This document shows, piece by piece, positions 5,031 to 5,649 of a DNA stretch of 5,649 bases (position 1 is its first letter; each line of letters opens with the position of its first letter). Made by a program: the position numbers and the translations under genes. The notes beneath the pieces were generated by a model, which made no database searches, had not been told where the DNA came from, and worked only from the letters and a program-made list of their open reading frames with translations. This stretch comes from Planctomycetaceae bacterium. Its GTDB lineage: Bacteria > Planctomycetota > Planctomycetia > Pirellulales > UBA1268. Location of the stretch: contig JAUWWJ010000126.1 of NCBI GenBank assembly GCA_030616935.1, positions 1 to 5,649 on the forward strand, written 5' to 3'.

Positions 5031-5519
5031 ATGAGTCGTGCGTTTTACTTAGGCGGTCTGTCGGCCGCACTTTTATTGTGTCTGGGTTCTTTTGCCGAGG
5101 CTGGTCTTTTCGGTCACCACCATGGTCAAGCTGGTTGCTGTGAGCCAGCTTGTGGTTGTGAGCCAACGTGTGGTGTCGAGCCAACATGTGGTTGCGAGCC
5201 TACTTGCGGTTGCGAAGCTGCCTGTGAGCCTGCCTGTGGCTGCGAGCCAAGCTGTGGTTGTGAGCCTGCTTGCTGTGATTCCGGTTGCTGCAGCAAGAAG
5301 CGATGCTGCCGTCTCGGCTCATGGCTTCGAAGCCTTCACGAAGCAAAGATGGCTCGACGAGCACAACGTCGCTGCTGCGAGCCAGCTTGCGGATGTGAGC
5401 CAGCTTGTGGATGTGAGCCAACTTGCGGATGTGAGCCAGCTTGTGAGCCAGCTTGCGGATGTGAGCCAACCTGCGGATGTGAACCAACCTGTGGTTGTGA
5501 GCCATCTTGCGGAATCTAA
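5031..5519 (+). CDS. Secreted cysteine-rich CEPxCG-repeat protein, function unknown
   Basis: The 162-residue product has a signal peptide: MSRAFYLGG, a hydrophobic core (10-21) and a likely cut after FAEA (residue 24). The mature part starts GLFGHHHG. It has 36 cysteines in about 138 residues. Two blocks of the hexapeptide C-E-P-(A/T/S)-C-G, residues 37-81 and 116-161, flank a basic linker (82-115) with SKKRCCRLGSWLRSLHEAKMARR. Each block has eight units, one cut to four residues (CEAA, 61-64; CEPA, 134-137) just before a CEPACG. One unit starts with Val instead of Cys (49). No enzyme motif is visible. Planctomycete walls have been described as protein-rich with much cystine and proline, so a disulfide-linked surface or matrix protein is plausible; a metallothionein-like metal binder is the main alternative because of the C-x-C spacing. 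Both are inference. It has its own candidate promoter, a strong ribosome site and a strong terminator, so it is probably monocistronic. Confidence 0.88.
   Translation: MSRAFYLGGLSAALLLCLGSFAEAGLFGHHHGQAGCCEPACGCEPTCGVEPTCGCEPTCGCEAACEPACGCEPSCGCEPACCDSGCCSKKRCCRLGSWLRSLHEAKMARRAQRRCCEPACGCEPACGCEPTCGCEPACEPACGCEPTCGCEPTCGCEPSCGI
5139..5273 (+). repeat. CEPxCG repeat block 1 (18-bp units)
   Basis: Eight tandem units of mostly 18 bp, based on TGTGAGCCAGCTTGTGGT, encode CEPACG, CEPTCG, VEPTCG, CEPTCG, CEAA, CEPACG, CEPSCG and CEPAC. The glycine codon is GGT in five of the six units that have one (GGC once). The fifth unit is only 12 bp. Third-position variation between units indicates that the block is not freshly amplified. 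Confidence 0.9.
5376..5513 (+). repeat. CEPxCG repeat block 2 (18-bp units)
   Basis: Eight tandem units encode CEPACG, CEPACG, CEPTCG, CEPA, CEPACG, CEPTCG, CEPTCG and CEPSCG. The fourth is only 12 bp. The glycine codon is GGA in six of seven units, unlike block 1. The units are more alike at DNA level (repeated TGTGAGCCAGCTTG and GGATGTGAGCC), which fits more recent local expansion. Confidence 0.9.
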
Positions 5520-5573
5520 ATCAGCGTGACTTCTGAACTCTTCCCCGATAGTTCAGTAACTATGCCACATCGA

Positions 5574-5609
5574 CCCGGCCGGATACCATCCGGCCGGGTT
5601 TTTCTTTTT
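5574..5609 (+). terminator. Rho-independent terminator of the Cys-rich gene
   Basis: CCCGGCCGGAT (5574-5584) and ATCCGGCCGGG (5588-5598) form a perfect 11-bp GC-rich stem around a 3-nt ACC loop. It is followed directly by TTTTTCTTTTT (5599-5609). It begins 54 nt after the stop codon. There is no T-run on the other side, so it acts on plus-strand transcripts only. Confidence 0.95.
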
Positions 5610-5610
5610 G

Positions 5611-5623
5611 GAACCAGTGGTTC
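5611..5623. repeat. 13-bp inverted repeat after the terminator
   Basis: GAACCA (5611-5616) and TGGTTC (5618-5623) are perfect reverse complements around a single G. It sits just past the terminator T-run and could be a protein-binding site for whatever lies to the right. No gene is visible in the remaining bases to 5649. Confidence 0.4.
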
Positions 5624-5649
5624 TTCCTGAGCCAATTCATTTCAAGAAT

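Noticed and set aside
4831..5034. A 67-codon frame overlapping the Cys-rich gene start as ATGA, suggesting translational coupling
   Set aside because: It begins at a TTG without a ribosome site, translates through the homopolymer run and the proposed promoter, and resembles nothing.
5200..5505. Minus-strand frame encoding HIRKLA-type repeats
   Set aside because: Same periodicity artefact as the other frame; no ribosome site or promoter seen.
5139..5513. CRISPR array
   Set aside because: The 18-bp units are contiguous with no spacers and code for a regular hexapeptide.
5092..5529. Plus-strand frame encoding SQLADV-type repeats
   Set aside because: The 18-bp unit is a multiple of three, so any frame without a stop in one unit stays open through the array. 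It lacks a start signal and signal peptide.

Overview
The window looks like a piece of a bacterial chromosome, most plausibly from a planctomycete. That assignment is inference. It rests on the exported CEPxCG-repeat protein at the right end, on a Tat-exported sugar isomerase/epimerase-like protein at the left edge, on an exported YHYH protein, and on biosynthetic genes scattered singly rather than grouped in pathway operons. No tRNA, rRNA, CRISPR array, insertion sequence or phage gene was seen.

Layout, left to right. (1) Positions 1-190, minus strand: the first 63 codons of a Tat-signal, xylose-isomerase-like TIM-barrel protein that runs off the left edge. (2) Positions 191-342: a divergent intergenic region with a consensus -10 box and two inverted repeats. 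(3) 343-1632, plus: proA, glutamate-5-semialdehyde dehydrogenase (proline synthesis). (4) 1653-2648, plus: an exported YHYH-domain protein of unknown function, 20 nt after proA and probably co-transcribed with it. (5) 2686-3375, minus: a stand-alone NAD(P)H-hydrate epimerase (nnrE), convergent with the YHYH gene. (6) 3376-3579: a divergent promoter region with paired repeats. (7) 3580-4722, plus: carA, the glutaminase subunit of carbamoyl-phosphate synthetase, starting with GTG. (8) 4723-5030: a 308-nt gap with a hairpin, a T10-A7-C6 run and a TTGACA box. (9) 5031-5519, plus: a small secreted protein with 36 cysteines in its 138-residue mature part, arranged as two 8-unit CEPxCG blocks around a basic linker, followed by a perfect 11-bp Rho-independent terminator at 5574-5609.

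How the genes relate. proA (proline), carA (arginine and pyrimidine precursor) and nnrE (repair of hydrated NAD(P)H) are housekeeping genes with no direct pathway link. Their usual partners proB, carB and the nnrD dehydratase domain are not in the window. Three products carry export signals: the left-edge protein (Tat), the YHYH protein and the Cys-rich protein (Sec-like). The part most likely to hold undescribed biology is the Cys-rich repeat protein and its own transcription unit. I found no convincing multi-gene novel system.
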